Shown here: positions 16,225 through 23,972 of the stretch, one piece after another
How the letters are laid out: each line of letters starts with the position of its first letter
Position numbering within the stretch: the stretch's first letter is position 1
Assembly (NCBI GenBank): GCA_965223755.1
Contig: CBDCXF010000002.1
Location: 372,001-436,000, forward strand
Reading direction: 5' to 3'
DNA length: 64,000 nucleotides
DNA from: CBDCXF01 sp965223755
Lineage (GTDB): Bacteria > Acidobacteriota > Thermoanaerobaculia > Multivoradales > JAHEKO01
Made by a program: the position numbers and the translations under genes
Notes under the pieces: generated by a model
Database searches by the model: none
What the model saw: the letters and a program-made list of their open reading frames with translations, nothing else
What the model was told of the DNA's origin: nothing

Positions 16225-16797
16225 ATGCGTAGCCGTCCTTCTCCCCACGCAGTTCCCGGCCAGATCGAAGTCATCACCGGAGGCATGTTCTCCGGCAAGA
16301 GTGAAGAACTGGTGCGCCGGCTGCGCCGTGCCTTGATCGCCAAGCAGCGCATTTTGGTCTTCAAACCTTCCACCGACACTCGGCACGAAGACGAACAACT
16401 GGTGACGCGCGACAACCGGGCTCTCGACGCCACGTCGGTGCCCGATTCGCGAGCGTTGATCGCCCAGGTCGGAGACGACATCGATGTCGTTGGCATCGAC
16501 GAGGCGCAGTTTTTTGACAACGGTTTGGTCGAGGTGGTGACGGAACTGGCCGACCGCGGCGTTCGGGTCCTGGTCGCCGGCCTCGATCAAGACTATTTGC
16601 GCATCCCTTTCGGTCCCATGCCGGAGCTGCTCTCGATCGCCGAGCACGTCGACAAAATGCACGCTGTTTGCGTGCGTTGCGGCGCTAACGCCCACTATAG
16701 CCAACGCATTGCCGGGGGCGCCGAGCAAGTCGAGGTCGGCGATGACGAGCGCTACGAGGCGCGCTGCCGGCATTGCTACGAGCCGTATCAGCCCTAG
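16225..16797 (+). CDS. tdk: thymidine kinase
   Basis: A 190-residue type II thymidine kinase that phosphorylates thymidine with ATP in the pyrimidine salvage pathway. The P-loop GGMFSGKS is at residues 19-26 and the Walker B/DEAQ motif at 92-95 (IDEAQFF). The lasso-loop zinc site uses Cys149, Cys152, Cys181 and Cys184. Length and order of motifs are standard. The N-terminus has a short extra basic stretch (MRSRPSPHAV). It is followed on the same strand by the DUF2203 gene and probably shares a transcript with the thioesterase. Confidence 0.95.
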   Translation: MRSRPSPHAVPGQIEVITGGMFSGKSEELVRRLRRALIAKQRILVFKPSTDTRHEDEQLVTRDNRALDATSVPDSRALIAQVGDDIDVVGIDEAQFFDNGLVEVVTELADRGVRVLVAGLDQDYLRIPFGPMPELLSIAEHVDKMHAVCVRCGANAHYSQRIAGGAEQVEVGDDERYEARCRHCYEPYQP

Positions 16798-16816
16798 CGA
16801 GCGCTCCCACCGAGTC

Positions 16817-17191
16817 GTGAGTTCTAAGACGACAAGTTCCAAGGCCGCAAGTTCCAAGACTGCGATCTTCACCTACCGAGAGGCGCTCGAGGTATTCCCG
16901 GAAGTCCAGCGTCTAACGCGTGAAGCAGTGGCCAAGATCGCGGCGATGAGTCATCGACTGCGCAGTCGAGAAGAGCTGGAACAGAAACGGACCGAACTGG
17001 AAGCCGCGGCCGAGGCAACGGTGGCCCAATGGCAGCGCCACATCACCGCCCTCGGTTGCCTGCCCAAAGAGGCATGGCTGGTCGATTGGGATTGCGGTGA
17101 CGGCTATTACTGCTGGCAGTATCCCGAACCCACCATCGCCCACTTCCAAGGCTACAACGACGGTTTCGAAGGCCGGGTACCGATTCAATAG
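16817..17191 (+). CDS. DUF2203-family protein
   Basis: A 124-residue protein if begun at the GTG at 16817 (MSSKTTSSKAASSKTAIFTY). DUF2203 features are visible: the opening FTYREALEVFPEVQRLTREAV, a central helical stretch, and the C-terminal GYYCWQYPEPTIAHFQGYNDGFEGR block where the family has a W-x-x-x-E-x-x-x-x-x-x-H pattern. The function of the family is unknown. The open frame continues upstream inside tdk, but that part is low-complexity and out of register with the family. Its TAG stop is the first base set of the heptamer array at 17190. Confidence 0.75.
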   Translation: MSSKTTSSKAASSKTAIFTYREALEVFPEVQRLTREAVAKIAAMSHRLRSREELEQKRTELEAAAEATVAQWQRHITALGCLPKEAWLVDWDCGDGYYCWQYPEPTIAHFQGYNDGFEGRVPIQ

Positions 17192-17325
17192 TGGTTAGTG
17201 GTTAGTGGTTAGTGGCTAGTAGTTAGTGGGCAGTCGGCAGTGGGCAGTGGGCAGTGGACAGTGGCTAGTAGCTAGTGGGCAGTCGGCAGTGGGCAGTGGG
17301 CAGTGGACAGTGGATAGTGGACAGC
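17190..17325. repeat. heptamer array (GTTAGTG / GCAGTGG), with a 49-bp duplication
   Basis: About nineteen consecutive 7-bp units, first GGTTAGT-type, then GGCAGTG-type. A 49-bp block (GGCTAGTAGTTAGTGGGCAG onwards) occurs twice in a row with one or two changes. The array starts at the stop codon of the DUF2203 gene. Nothing gene-like is seen in 17192-17527 (336 bp); the rest is REP-type sequence. Confidence 0.8.
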
Positions 17326-17452
17326 GTAGAAGGGCTCCTGCACCCCACGTCTTCCCCCTCCCAGATCCCGTTCGGCTCGCAGGCTCGCTCAGGGCAGGCT
17401 CCTCGATTGCGGCCTGACGGCCTCCACTCGGGATGACATCCTTGAACAACCG

Positions 17453-17501
17453 TAGGGGAGCCCCTTGCGGGCTCCCGGGCGGGGACAAGCCCCTCCCCTA
17501 C
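17453..17501. repeat. BIME: two inverted REP units
   Basis: The plus strand starts GTAG, then GGGAGCCC, CTTGC and GGGCTCCC, a perfect 8-bp stem. It ends in CCCCTCCCCTAC, whose reverse complement again starts GTAG and has its own hairpin (GGGGCTTGTCCCC). This is the bipartite arrangement of a bacterial interspersed mosaic element. Confidence 0.8.
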
Positions 17502-17527
17502 GCTGTCACCCGTCACTCTTCCCTCCC

Positions 17528-18229
17528 CTAGCCCACTCCTCCAAACATCTCCACCAACCGGTCTACATCCAGGCCTCCCAACCCTTCGACAACCTCCTCA
17601 GCCAGCTCTAAATGATCGCGGTGGACGGTGTGCGCCACGCCCAGGCGCCGCAGGCCGGCGGCGTGGGCCGCCCATAAGCCCTGGGGCGTGTCTTCGATGG
17701 CGAGCACTTCGTGCGGATGGATCATCCGCGACGGCAGTGGCGGAATGGTATTGAAAGCGGCGACGGCGTGAATGTACCCCTGGGGATCGGGCTTTCCCTT
17801 GCTGACGTTTTCCGACGAAACGACCACTTTGAACAGATCGGTAATTCCCATTTGCCCCAACGCGCCTTCGACTTCATCGCGCAAGGCTCCAGTCACCACG
17901 CCGAGCATCAGCCCTTTCTCATCGGCGGCTCGAACCAGTTTGGCAACTCCTGGGAACTCAGGAAATCCAGACTCATCTACGACCTGACCGTAGAGTTCGG
18001 CTTTGCGGCGTACCATTTCGTCGACTTGCGCGGCGGGCTCCTCAACACCTTGCGCGCGCAGCACAACATCAAAGCACTCGCGGTCGGAGACTCCCAAAAG
18101 GCGCCGCGCGTAGAAGGCCGGTGACACAGATAAGTCGTTCTCCGACAATACCTTGCGCACGAGCTCCAAGTGCAGGGGCTCGTCGTCGACCAGCACCCCA
18201 TTGAAATCGAAAAGAACCGCGCGCAGCAC
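17528..18229 (-). CDS. HAD-family hydrolase (beta-phosphoglucomutase/phosphatase-like)
   Basis: A 233-residue HAD-superfamily protein with a helical cap after motif I. Motif I is DFNGVL, with the nucleophile Asp8 and Asn10 in the place of the usual general-acid Asp. Motif II is VVTGAL, motif III is KGKPDPQGY and motif IV is AIEDTPQGLWAAHAAG. It probably acts on a small phosphorylated metabolite; the substrate is unknown. Asn10 is uncommon and could reduce phosphatase turnover. The start is GTG, with TAGGAT 6 nt upstream and no Shine-Dalgarno sequence. It is divergent from the A-type Fe-S carrier gene. Confidence 0.88.
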   Translation of the reverse strand: MLRAVLFDFNGVLVDDEPLHLELVRKVLSENDLSVSPAFYARRLLGVSDRECFDVVLRAQGVEEPAAQVDEMVRRKAELYGQVVDESGFPEFPGVAKLVRAADEKGLMLGVVTGALRDEVEGALGQMGITDLFKVVVSSENVSKGKPDPQGYIHAVAAFNTIPPLPSRMIHPHEVLAIEDTPQGLWAAHAAGLRRLGVAHTVHRDHLELAEEVVEGLGGLDVDRLVEMFGGVG

Positions 18230-18235
18230 CCAGCT

Positions 18236-18241
18236 ATCCTA
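18236..18241 (-). promoter_or_regulatory. candidate leaderless -10 element (TAGGAT) for the HAD gene
   Basis: On the minus strand TAGGAT ends 6 nt before the GTG start codon at 18227-18229. It is the same hexamer as before the TIGR00725 gene. Confidence 0.45.
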
Positions 18242-18376
18242 ACCTCGACGCTAGGGGTCTGCGGGTACAGGCGACTGCGGATATTTGACTCACGGCCCGG
18301 CGCTGGCTAGTTTGTGTCTGCGGGAATGCAATCCCGCAGCTTCTTGTTGCTGCTTGCAACAACACTGAGGACTCTC

Positions 18377-18784
18377 ATGCAGCCCGAAACGCAATCCGAT
18401 CCAGCAATCGAAACGCCAGCTTTCCCGGAACCGGCGACGACGAATACCGAAAACGCACCCATCGGCTTGACGCCAAAGGCGCTCAAAATGGTTCGCCTTA
18501 CCCGCGACGAAGAAAAAATGGACCCTGACGCGGGTCTTCGCGTCGCCGTTCGCGGCGGCGGTTGCAGCGGATTCGAATATGCCCTCGATTTCGATACCCA
18601 GGCAAGACCCACCGACATCGTCATCGAGTACGACGGCCTCCAAGTGTTTGTCGATCCAGTCAGCGGACGCTACCTACAGGGCACCATCATCGACTACGTG
18701 ATGGGCATGACGGGTACCGGGTTCAAGTTCCACAACCCCAAAGCCGTGGGAACCTGCGGCTGCGGCTCCTCGTTCTCGGTCTAA
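18377..18784 (+). CDS. A-type iron-sulfur carrier (HesB/IscA/ErpA family)
   Basis: A 135-residue protein with the three invariant cysteines of A-type Fe-S carriers: Cys63 in RGGGCSGFEY and Cys127/Cys129 in the terminal GTCGCGSSFS. Such proteins pass Fe-S clusters to apo-enzymes. The core spans about residues 28-135, and the first 27 residues are a Pro/Thr-rich extension unusual for the family. The start at 18377 is the first ATG that leaves a short extension; an earlier in-frame start at 18314 would add 21 residues. The folate-binding Fe-S protein YgfZ is encoded 0.9 kb away, so this small region may serve Fe-S biogenesis. Confidence 0.9.
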   Translation: MQPETQSDPAIETPAFPEPATTNTENAPIGLTPKALKMVRLTRDEEKMDPDAGLRVAVRGGGCSGFEYALDFDTQARPTDIVIEYDGLQVFVDPVSGRYLQGTIIDYVMGMTGTGFKFHNPKAVGTCGCGSSFSV

Positions 18785-18795
18785 CCGGCAGTTCC

Positions 18796-18845
18796 TATGG
18801 GGAGCCTCTTGCGGGCTCCCGGGAGGGGGCGAGCCCCTCCCCTAC
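18796..18845. repeat. BIME-like REP pair (variant)
   Basis: TATGGGGAGCCTCTTGCGGG then CTCCC, followed by GGGAGGGGGCGAGCCCCTCCCCTAC. The first unit is degenerate (TATG for GTAG); the second, read on the minus strand, starts GTAG. Confidence 0.7.
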
Positions 18846-18867
18846 AATGCCCTACTCGGCGCCAGAC

Positions 18868-18940
18868 GTAGGGGAGCCCCTTGCGGGCTCCCGAGAGGGG
18901 CAAGCTTGCCCCGAGCAACGTCGAGGGGCCCCTCCCCTAC
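18868..18940. repeat. BIME: REP unit plus GGGCAAGCTTGCCC palindrome plus inverted REP
   Basis: It starts GTAGGGGAGCCCCTTGCGGG, then CTCCC, contains the palindrome GGGCAAGCTTGCCC and closes with GGGGCCCCTCCCCTAC. The palindrome-to-end part recurs at 27202-27246. Confidence 0.8.
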
Positions 18941-18988
18941 GCGTCACCCGGCACTCGTCACTTGTCACTGGCGGGCGGGGGCGGGGCC

Positions 18989-19630
18989 TTAAGATCCCTT
19001 CGACATCACCTGCCGGTAGAGCCCTCCGGCAACGATCGCGCCCAGCAGCGGACCGGCAAAGTAGACCCACAGCAGGTTGAAGTTCCCAGTCGCCATCGCC
19101 GGCCCCAGTGAACGCGCCGGATTGAGGCTGGCTCCGGTGAGCGGACCTCCCATGAGAATGCAGAAGACCAACGTCAAGCCGATGGCCACACCGGCGAGAT
19201 TTCCGCCCTTGCCGCCAACCGCAGCATGCAAGATGGTGTTGACGAGGAAGAAGGTCAAGATGGCTTCGAGGACCACCGCAGCGGCCACGGTGACGCCGTC
19301 GCCCGGTTGGGTTAATCCGAGGCCGGATTCAGCACCGCCGAGAAGCCAACGCAGGGTAAACGCGCCGACCGCGCCGCCAAGAAGCTGGAAGACGATGTAG
19401 CTGATGGCTCGCCCAGCATCAATGTGACCGGCGGCCCAAACCCCTACGGTGACCGCGGGATTGATGTGCGATCCCGAGATATGGCCGTGCGCATAAGCGA
19501 AGGCCAAAACCACAAGGCCATGGGCCAAGGCCACGCCAATCAGACCGCCAGCGCCGATCGCTCCCGCACCCGCTCCGATCAAAATGAGGGCAAACGTACC
19601 GATGAATTCAGCAGTCAGTTCTCTAGCCAT
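18989..19630 (-). CDS. aquaporin / MIP-family channel
   Basis: A 213-residue major intrinsic protein with six hydrophobic helices and both pore NPA motifs: SGSHINPAVT (Asn57) and TGASLNPARSLGPA near 175. The short loops and AqpZ-like signatures favour a water channel, but glycerol or small-solute transport cannot be excluded. The ATG at 19630 (MARELTAEFIG) is preceded by a GGAGG site at good spacing. The frame also extends 12 basic codons upstream, which I consider untranslated. The gene follows the ygfZ-like gene by about 30 bp on the same strand. Confidence 0.93.
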   Translation of the reverse strand: MARELTAEFIGTFALILIGAGAGAIGAGGLIGVALAHGLVVLAFAYAHGHISGSHINPAVTVGVWAAGHIDAGRAISYIVFQLLGGAVGAFTLRWLLGGAESGLGLTQPGDGVTVAAAVVLEAILTFFLVNTILHAAVGGKGGNLAGVAIGLTLVFCILMGGPLTGASLNPARSLGPAMATGNFNLLWVYFAGPLLGAIVAGGLYRQVMSKGS

Positions 19631-19662
19631 CGATTTCCTCCTTCGCCGACGAAGTTTGTCTT

Positions 19663-20757
19663 TCATTCTCCAGCCGGAGCCTCGGAGTCCACCGAAGCGA
19701 GCCCGTCCGCTCCAACTCGACAGGACCCTATCACCAGGATTGCGGCGCCCTGGTCGGCGACCAGCGAGGTTCTCGCATCCGCAAACTTGCGTTTGAGCAG
19801 CGCCAGCCCGCGACCTTCTTCGACTCCTAAAGATGTCGAAAAACTGGTGATCCGGCCAACGACTTCGTCGCCGGTCTTCACTTCCGCGCCCGCGCCGATC
19901 GACGCTTTGCCTTCAACCGCGCACAGCACCCGCTGGGCCTGACCGCGATAGTGGAGGCGCGCAATCACTTCCTGGCCCAAATAGCAGCCTTTCTCGTAAT
20001 CCACAGCTCCGTTCAGCCCCACTTCCTGCGGCAACGTGTCAACGCCGAAGTCGACTCCCCATCGTGGACCGCCCGCAGCAATCCTGGCGTTCTCGAGGGC
20101 GCGATGCCCGATCCACTTTGCCACGACCAGGTCGGCAAACTCTGGGATGAACGTCGCCGCAATGGAGGCCGAGATCCAAAGGCAATAGCCCGACAACCCA
20201 AGCAAGCTGCCCGCTTCGCATTGCACCTCAGTACCCGCAATCGAAGATCGTAGGTGATAACCCGGCCCCGGCAAGTCGTCGATCAAGCGACCGAGCTGCA
20301 TCTCCGCGGTAGGCCCCAGCACCCAAATCGGGATCAGATCGTCCAGGGGCAGAAGTTCGACATCGTCGGCGATGACGTACTTGACCAGGTGCTCGCGCAC
20401 CGAATTGCCCTCGCCCGGAGGCACCCGCAACCAAATCCGATCTTCGTGGCCCAAAAACGTCGCGTCGGCCAAGATGTGGCCCTTAACTTCGGTGATCAGA
20501 CCGTAGACCGACACATCAGCCGCGAGCGATTGCGTGTTGGCGGTGCAAAAACCGTTGAGAAACCGGCGAGCATCGCCGCCAAGCGCCTCGACGCGACCCC
20601 ATGCGGAACCGTCGTAGAGTGCACAACCGTCGCTCAGCGCTTCAATCTCGCTCGCGACGTCGCCGTAGTCACCCGGGACGTCGTAACCGCCTTCGGCGAT
20701 CCAGTTGGATCCGCCCAAACTGCGGTGAAATGCGTCCAGAGTCAGGGTCTTGCTCAC
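19663..20757 (-). CDS. folate-binding protein YgfZ/CAF17-like
   Basis: A 364-residue protein of the GcvT-like fold. The diagnostic KGCYLGQE motif is at residues 256-263, with Cys258 in the conserved position. YgfZ-type proteins bind tetrahydrofolate and help maintain certain Fe-S enzymes, including radical-SAM proteins. The N-terminal half shows the expected GcvT-like strands (DGSAWGRVEALGGDARRFLNG). The GTG start has TAAAGT 6 nt upstream and no clear Shine-Dalgarno sequence. It is head of a probable two-gene unit with the aquaporin, and close to the A-type carrier. Confidence 0.92.
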   Translation of the reverse strand: MSKTLTLDAFHRSLGGSNWIAEGGYDVPGDYGDVASEIEALSDGCALYDGSAWGRVEALGGDARRFLNGFCTANTQSLAADVSVYGLITEVKGHILADATFLGHEDRIWLRVPPGEGNSVREHLVKYVIADDVELLPLDDLIPIWVLGPTAEMQLGRLIDDLPGPGYHLRSSIAGTEVQCEAGSLLGLSGYCLWISASIAATFIPEFADLVVAKWIGHRALENARIAAGGPRWGVDFGVDTLPQEVGLNGAVDYEKGCYLGQEVIARLHYRGQAQRVLCAVEGKASIGAGAEVKTGDEVVGRITSFSTSLGVEEGRGLALLKRKFADARTSLVADQGAAILVIGSCRVGADGLASVDSEAPAGE

Positions 20758-20763
20758 GGCGCG

Positions 20764-20769
20764 ACTTTA
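20764..20769 (-). promoter_or_regulatory. candidate leaderless -10 element (TAAAGT) for the ygfZ-like gene
   Basis: On the minus strand TAAAGT ends 6 nt before the GTG start codon (20755-20757). Confidence 0.4.
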
Positions 20770-20843
20770 CCTCGCTCCATCATTGCGTAACTGACCTACC
20801 TTTAGCGGCCACGCCTTACTAGCGACAAGCGGCAGCAGTCGAG

Positions 20844-20911
20844 CCATAGAAGACGGCTCGCGACATTCCAACTCCGACAACGGAAGCTCGCCTTCGCGCT
20901 GCTGCGCGCTC
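20844..20911 (-). repeat. dispersed intergenic repeat, copy 2
   Basis: Read on the minus strand it begins GAGCGCGCAGCAGCGCGAAG and ends GCGAGCCGTCTTCTATGG. The outer blocks match copy 1 (8679), while the central 24 bp differ. It lies between divergent genes, and nothing else gene-like is visible in 20758-21020. Confidence 0.6.
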
Positions 20912-21008
20912 AACATCTCGGACAATCATCGACCTCACTGGCGCTGGCAGCAAAGCTTCTGACGGCCCGACTGTTCCCGCTTGAGTGTTAGACATGCAAC
21001 CTCGTCGA

Positions 21009-21014
21009 TAGAAT
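21009..21014 (+). promoter_or_regulatory. candidate leaderless -10 element (TAGAAT)
   Basis: TAGAAT ends 6 nt before the ATG at 21021. No Shine-Dalgarno sequence is present, and a convincing -35 at 16-18 bp is not visible. Confidence 0.45.
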
Positions 21015-21020
21015 CCCTTG

Positions 21021-21884
21021 ATGCGCGATACCGCCAGCACCCCGTTTGAAGCGCGTTCGCGCGAGGGCAAAACGCTCTACGGCGCGCTCGACCTTCCCGT
21101 CGGCGAGGACCGATTACCGGTCATCCTCATTACCCACGGGTTCAAGGGATTCATGGAATGGGGCTTCTTCCCTTACTTGGCCGAACTCCTTGCTTCACGA
21201 GGGTTCGCCGTGGTGCGCTGGAACACCTCTGGGTCGGGCATGAAGCCCGGTGACGAGTTGGTCACCGATGAGGAGGCTTTTGCCACCGCGACCTTCAGCC
21301 GCGACGTCGACGAGATCCTCGACATGATCGAGCACATCCCGCAACTGGTTGGAGAGCGCACTGGAGAAAAGTACGGTCTATTCGGCCACAGTCGTGGAGG
21401 CGGCGCGACGGTGGTGGCGGCCGCCGATGTCGTGGCGAAATCGAACTTCGTGGCTGGCGCTCCAGTTTTGAGCTCTCTAGCCACTTGGGCTGCCATCGCC
21501 ACCTTCGATCGGCTCAGTGACGACGAGAACGCCTTCTGGGTCGCCAACGGATCGGTGCCCGTGGTCAACGCCCGCACCGGCCAGGAGATTCAGGTTCGGG
21601 TCGAGGTTCTCGAGGACCTGCGCGCCAACGCCGACCGCCTAGATATCGCGCGCCGAGCCGCCGAGATCGATATTCCGTGGCTTGTGGTGCACGGTGAAGA
21701 GGATGCGACCGTCGACCGCGGCGACGCCCGACGCCTCACTCAGGCTTGCCCAGCAGCCGAATTGGTGGCGGTCCCGGAATCGGGCCACACCTTTGAGGCT
21801 CGCCACCCCTTTCAAGGACCGACGCCCGGCCTCATCCAGGCGCTCAATGCCACTCAGTCCTGGTTCCTGAACCATCTCAGGTAG
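21021..21884 (+). CDS. alpha/beta hydrolase (dienelactone hydrolase/prolyl-oligopeptidase-like)
   Basis: A 287-residue serine hydrolase. The oxyanion-side motif is ITHGFKGF near residue 38, and the nucleophile elbow is GHSRGG at 122-127 (Ser124). A later LVVHGEEDATVD segment carries the acid, and ESGHTFEARHPF supplies the catalytic His. All triad elements are present, so it should be an active esterase or thioesterase of unknown substrate. The ATG at 21021 directly follows an in-frame TTG that could also serve as start. The rhodanese-isochorismatase gene follows 39 bp downstream. Confidence 0.88.
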   Translation: MRDTASTPFEARSREGKTLYGALDLPVGEDRLPVILITHGFKGFMEWGFFPYLAELLASRGFAVVRWNTSGSGMKPGDELVTDEEAFATATFSRDVDEILDMIEHIPQLVGERTGEKYGLFGHSRGGGATVVAAADVVAKSNFVAGAPVLSSLATWAAIATFDRLSDDENAFWVANGSVPVVNARTGQEIQVRVEVLEDLRANADRLDIARRAAEIDIPWLVVHGEEDATVDRGDARRLTQACPAAELVAVPESGHTFEARHPFQGPTPGLIQALNATQSWFLNHLR

Positions 21885-21923
21885 CCAGTCACTTCAAATC
21901 ATTCCAATCGCCGGAGTAACCCT

Positions 21924-22940
21924 ATGGATCCCCATTTTCACGGAGTCGTTTTCAAGCTCTCCCCTTTCGAGGTCGCTCGACGCCTGGCGTACGACTTTCC
22001 GCTGTACGCGGTTCTGGATGTGCGTGAAATCCAGCCCTTCGTCGAGGGACACATTCCGGGTGCCATCCCCGATCCCCGTCATTTGCCGGCGGCTGGCGAA
22101 GTTTTAGTCGTCGGCGAGGACGACACTGACGCCCGCGTCCGTTCGGCAAGTCGTGAGCTGTTGGCTGCGGGCCGACGGGTTACCGAGGTCGCCGGCGGAA
22201 TGAGAGCTTGGAGGGTCAACAAGCTGCCGCTAAGAAAAGGCGCCTTCACCGCCCCAACCGAGCTGTCGGCTGATACCGCCAAAGGACACGACATCGTCTT
22301 TTGGGATGTCGACACTCAAGTCGACTTCATGGATCCCGACGGCAAGCTCTACGTGCCCGAAGCGGAAACTCTGACTGACAACCTCGCCACCTTGACTCGG
22401 CTGGCCGATGAACATGGGATCGCGGTGGTCGGATCCGCCGACGACCACCAGGAATCCGACGAGGAAATCTCCGATCGGCCGGACTTCTCCGCCACCTACC
22501 CGCCGCACTGCATGCGGGGAACCGAGGGCGCGGCGCGCGTGCCCGCCACCGACCGAACGTGGACCGCCGAGCTCGGACACCAGCCGTTGCCGGTGGCGGC
22601 GATTGCGGCGATCGCCGACCAAGCCCACCCGCGTGTGCTGGTGCACAAGAAACGCTTCGACGTCTTCTCCAATCCCAACACCGAGCCCCTGGTCGCGGCT
22701 CTGGCTCCCGAGCACATCGTCCTCTACGGCGTCGCTCTCGACGTCTGCAATAAGGCTGCGGTGGAAGGGCTGCTGGAGCGGGGATACACCAACCTCACCG
22801 TGGTTACCGACGCCACCAAACCCATTCGTGCTGAAGCCGCGGAGGATCTACTCGCCAGTTGGCGGAAGCGTGGCGCGACGCTGGCGACGACCGCTGAAGT
22901 CGCGCGTCAGATCACCGGCGAGACGGAAGAGGAAGAGTAG
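21924..22940 (+). CDS. rhodanese-like domain fused to isochorismatase/nicotinamidase-type cysteine hydrolase
   Basis: A 338-residue two-domain protein. Residues 8-100 are a rhodanese-like domain (AVLDVREIQPFVEGHIPGAI and VTEVAGGMRAW), but the active loop reads VVGEDDTDAR with no cysteine, so sulfurtransfer is unlikely. Residues 122-330 are a cysteine-hydrolase domain with a full triad: Asp130 in VDTQVDF, Lys in VHKKRFDVF (242/243) and Cys275 in YGVALDVCNKAA. The TYPPHCMRGT segment is nicotinamidase-like. It may deamidate nicotinamide or a related amide. The start has GGAG 7 nt upstream. Confidence 0.85.
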   Translation: MDPHFHGVVFKLSPFEVARRLAYDFPLYAVLDVREIQPFVEGHIPGAIPDPRHLPAAGEVLVVGEDDTDARVRSASRELLAAGRRVTEVAGGMRAWRVNKLPLRKGAFTAPTELSADTAKGHDIVFWDVDTQVDFMDPDGKLYVPEAETLTDNLATLTRLADEHGIAVVGSADDHQESDEEISDRPDFSATYPPHCMRGTEGAARVPATDRTWTAELGHQPLPVAAIAAIADQAHPRVLVHKKRFDVFSNPNTEPLVAALAPEHIVLYGVALDVCNKAAVEGLLERGYTNLTVVTDATKPIRAEAAEDLLASWRKRGATLATTAEVARQITGETEEEE

Positions 22941-22956
22941 GTGGCTTGGAGGCCCC

Positions 22957-23349
22957 TTAGTTTTTGGGGGCCGACATTTCGAAACACTGCCGACCGGGTC
23001 CATGCGCCCATTCCGTCGGCCCGCGGTCTTCACCAGTGAATGTGGCGCACAGCTCGTAACGTTCCTCATTCAGCCGACGGTACTCGTAAGAGTCGTCTGT
23101 TTGTGGATCGGTTGGAATCGTCATCCACTGATTGCCCCGCCGCAACGCGTCGAGAGTGCTCGGAAGTTGCTCGTGTTCGAGAATGTAATTCCAAACCAGC
23201 CCCTCTATGGAGCGTAAATCTGCGACGCGCTGCCGATCTTGATTCCGCTCGCGGGTAGCACTCGGGCTTCCCAACACCCACAATGAAACCACCGCGATGA
23301 CTGCCATCGCTATTGCCAGCCCAGCCAGTAAGTACTTCTGCGATCTCAC
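22957..23349 (-). CDS. small anchored extracytoplasmic protein, hypothetical
   Basis: A 130-residue protein with an N-terminal membrane anchor (LLAGLAIAMAVIAVVSLWVLG, about 7-27) and a soluble part. The latter contains RQRVADLRSIEGLVWNYILEHEQLPSTLDAL, a helix-turn pattern also seen in pilin-like secretion proteins, and two cysteines (CATFTGE, QCFEMS). I do not recognise a named family. It overlaps the DUF5671 gene by 4 bp (ATGA), so it is made from the same message and probably works at the membrane with it. Confidence 0.65.
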   Translation of the reverse strand: MRSQKYLLAGLAIAMAVIAVVSLWVLGSPSATRERNQDRQRVADLRSIEGLVWNYILEHEQLPSTLDALRRGNQWMTIPTDPQTDDSYEYRRLNEERYELCATFTGEDRGPTEWAHGPGRQCFEMSAPKN

Positions 23350-23972
23350 TTGAATTCCTGCTCGGCGCTGCGCATCTCCCGCAGGTAGTACACGAAGGCG
23401 CCTCCGGCGAGTACCGCCACGACGAGAACCTTGAGGATGAATTGCGCCGTCACGTCCCCGCCCAAGAAGTTATAGAGCAAAGTAGCTACATCACCGACCA
23501 GGAACCCAACCGCGATCGCCAGGCTCAAATAGGTAAACCATTTGCGCGTCGGCGACGCGCGCAGAGCGGGATTGCGTGCAAACCGCTTTCCGCTAACGCG
23601 ATTGAGGACTAAGAACAAAGGCAGATTGACCAGCACCATCGACACCGGCCAGCGCAGCGCGTCGGTATCGCCAGAGTTTCGGCTTGGAATCTTGAGGTCG
23701 ATGAGCTCGAAAACCAGTCCTCCGGCAAAAAACAACGCCAAACCCAAAGACAAGTAGAGCAAGAAATAGAGAAACGCCTCGTAAGACGAACCGGAGGCGC
23801 GATTGGCCGGCACCGGTAGCGCGAATTCGGTCTCCGACCATTCGGCGAGAGCGTCCTCGATATCCGAGCGCGACCAGGAAGCTTTGCTCAGCGCGCCGTG
23901 GATTTCATCCCGGCTGTGTCCTTGTTTCAGGGCTTCGTAGACGAATCGCTCCAGCGCTTCTTTGTCTTTCAT
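23346..23972 (-). CDS. DUF5671-type membrane protein
   Basis: A 208-residue protein. An N-terminal helical domain (LERFVYEALKQGHSRDEIHGALSKASWSRSDIEDAL) resembles the small domain that precedes DUF5671. It is followed by four or five transmembrane helices (AFLYFLLYLSLGLALFFAGG, WPVSMVLVNLPLFLVL, YLSLAIAVGFLVGDVATLLY, VLVVAVLAGGAFVYYL). The function of DUF5671 is unknown. It overlaps both neighbours by 4 bp, which makes a tightly coupled three-gene operon with the metallopeptidase and the small anchored protein. Confidence 0.78.
   Translation of the reverse strand: MKDKEALERFVYEALKQGHSRDEIHGALSKASWSRSDIEDALAEWSETEFALPVPANRASGSSYEAFLYFLLYLSLGLALFFAGGLVFELIDLKIPSRNSGDTDALRWPVSMVLVNLPLFLVLNRVSGKRFARNPALRASPTRKWFTYLSLAIAVGFLVGDVATLLYNFLGGDVTAQFILKVLVVAVLAGGAFVYYLREMRSAEQEFK

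Noticed and set aside
17190..17325. CRISPR-like array
   Set aside because: The units are contiguous 7-mers with no unique spacers of 30 bp or so, and no cas genes are near.
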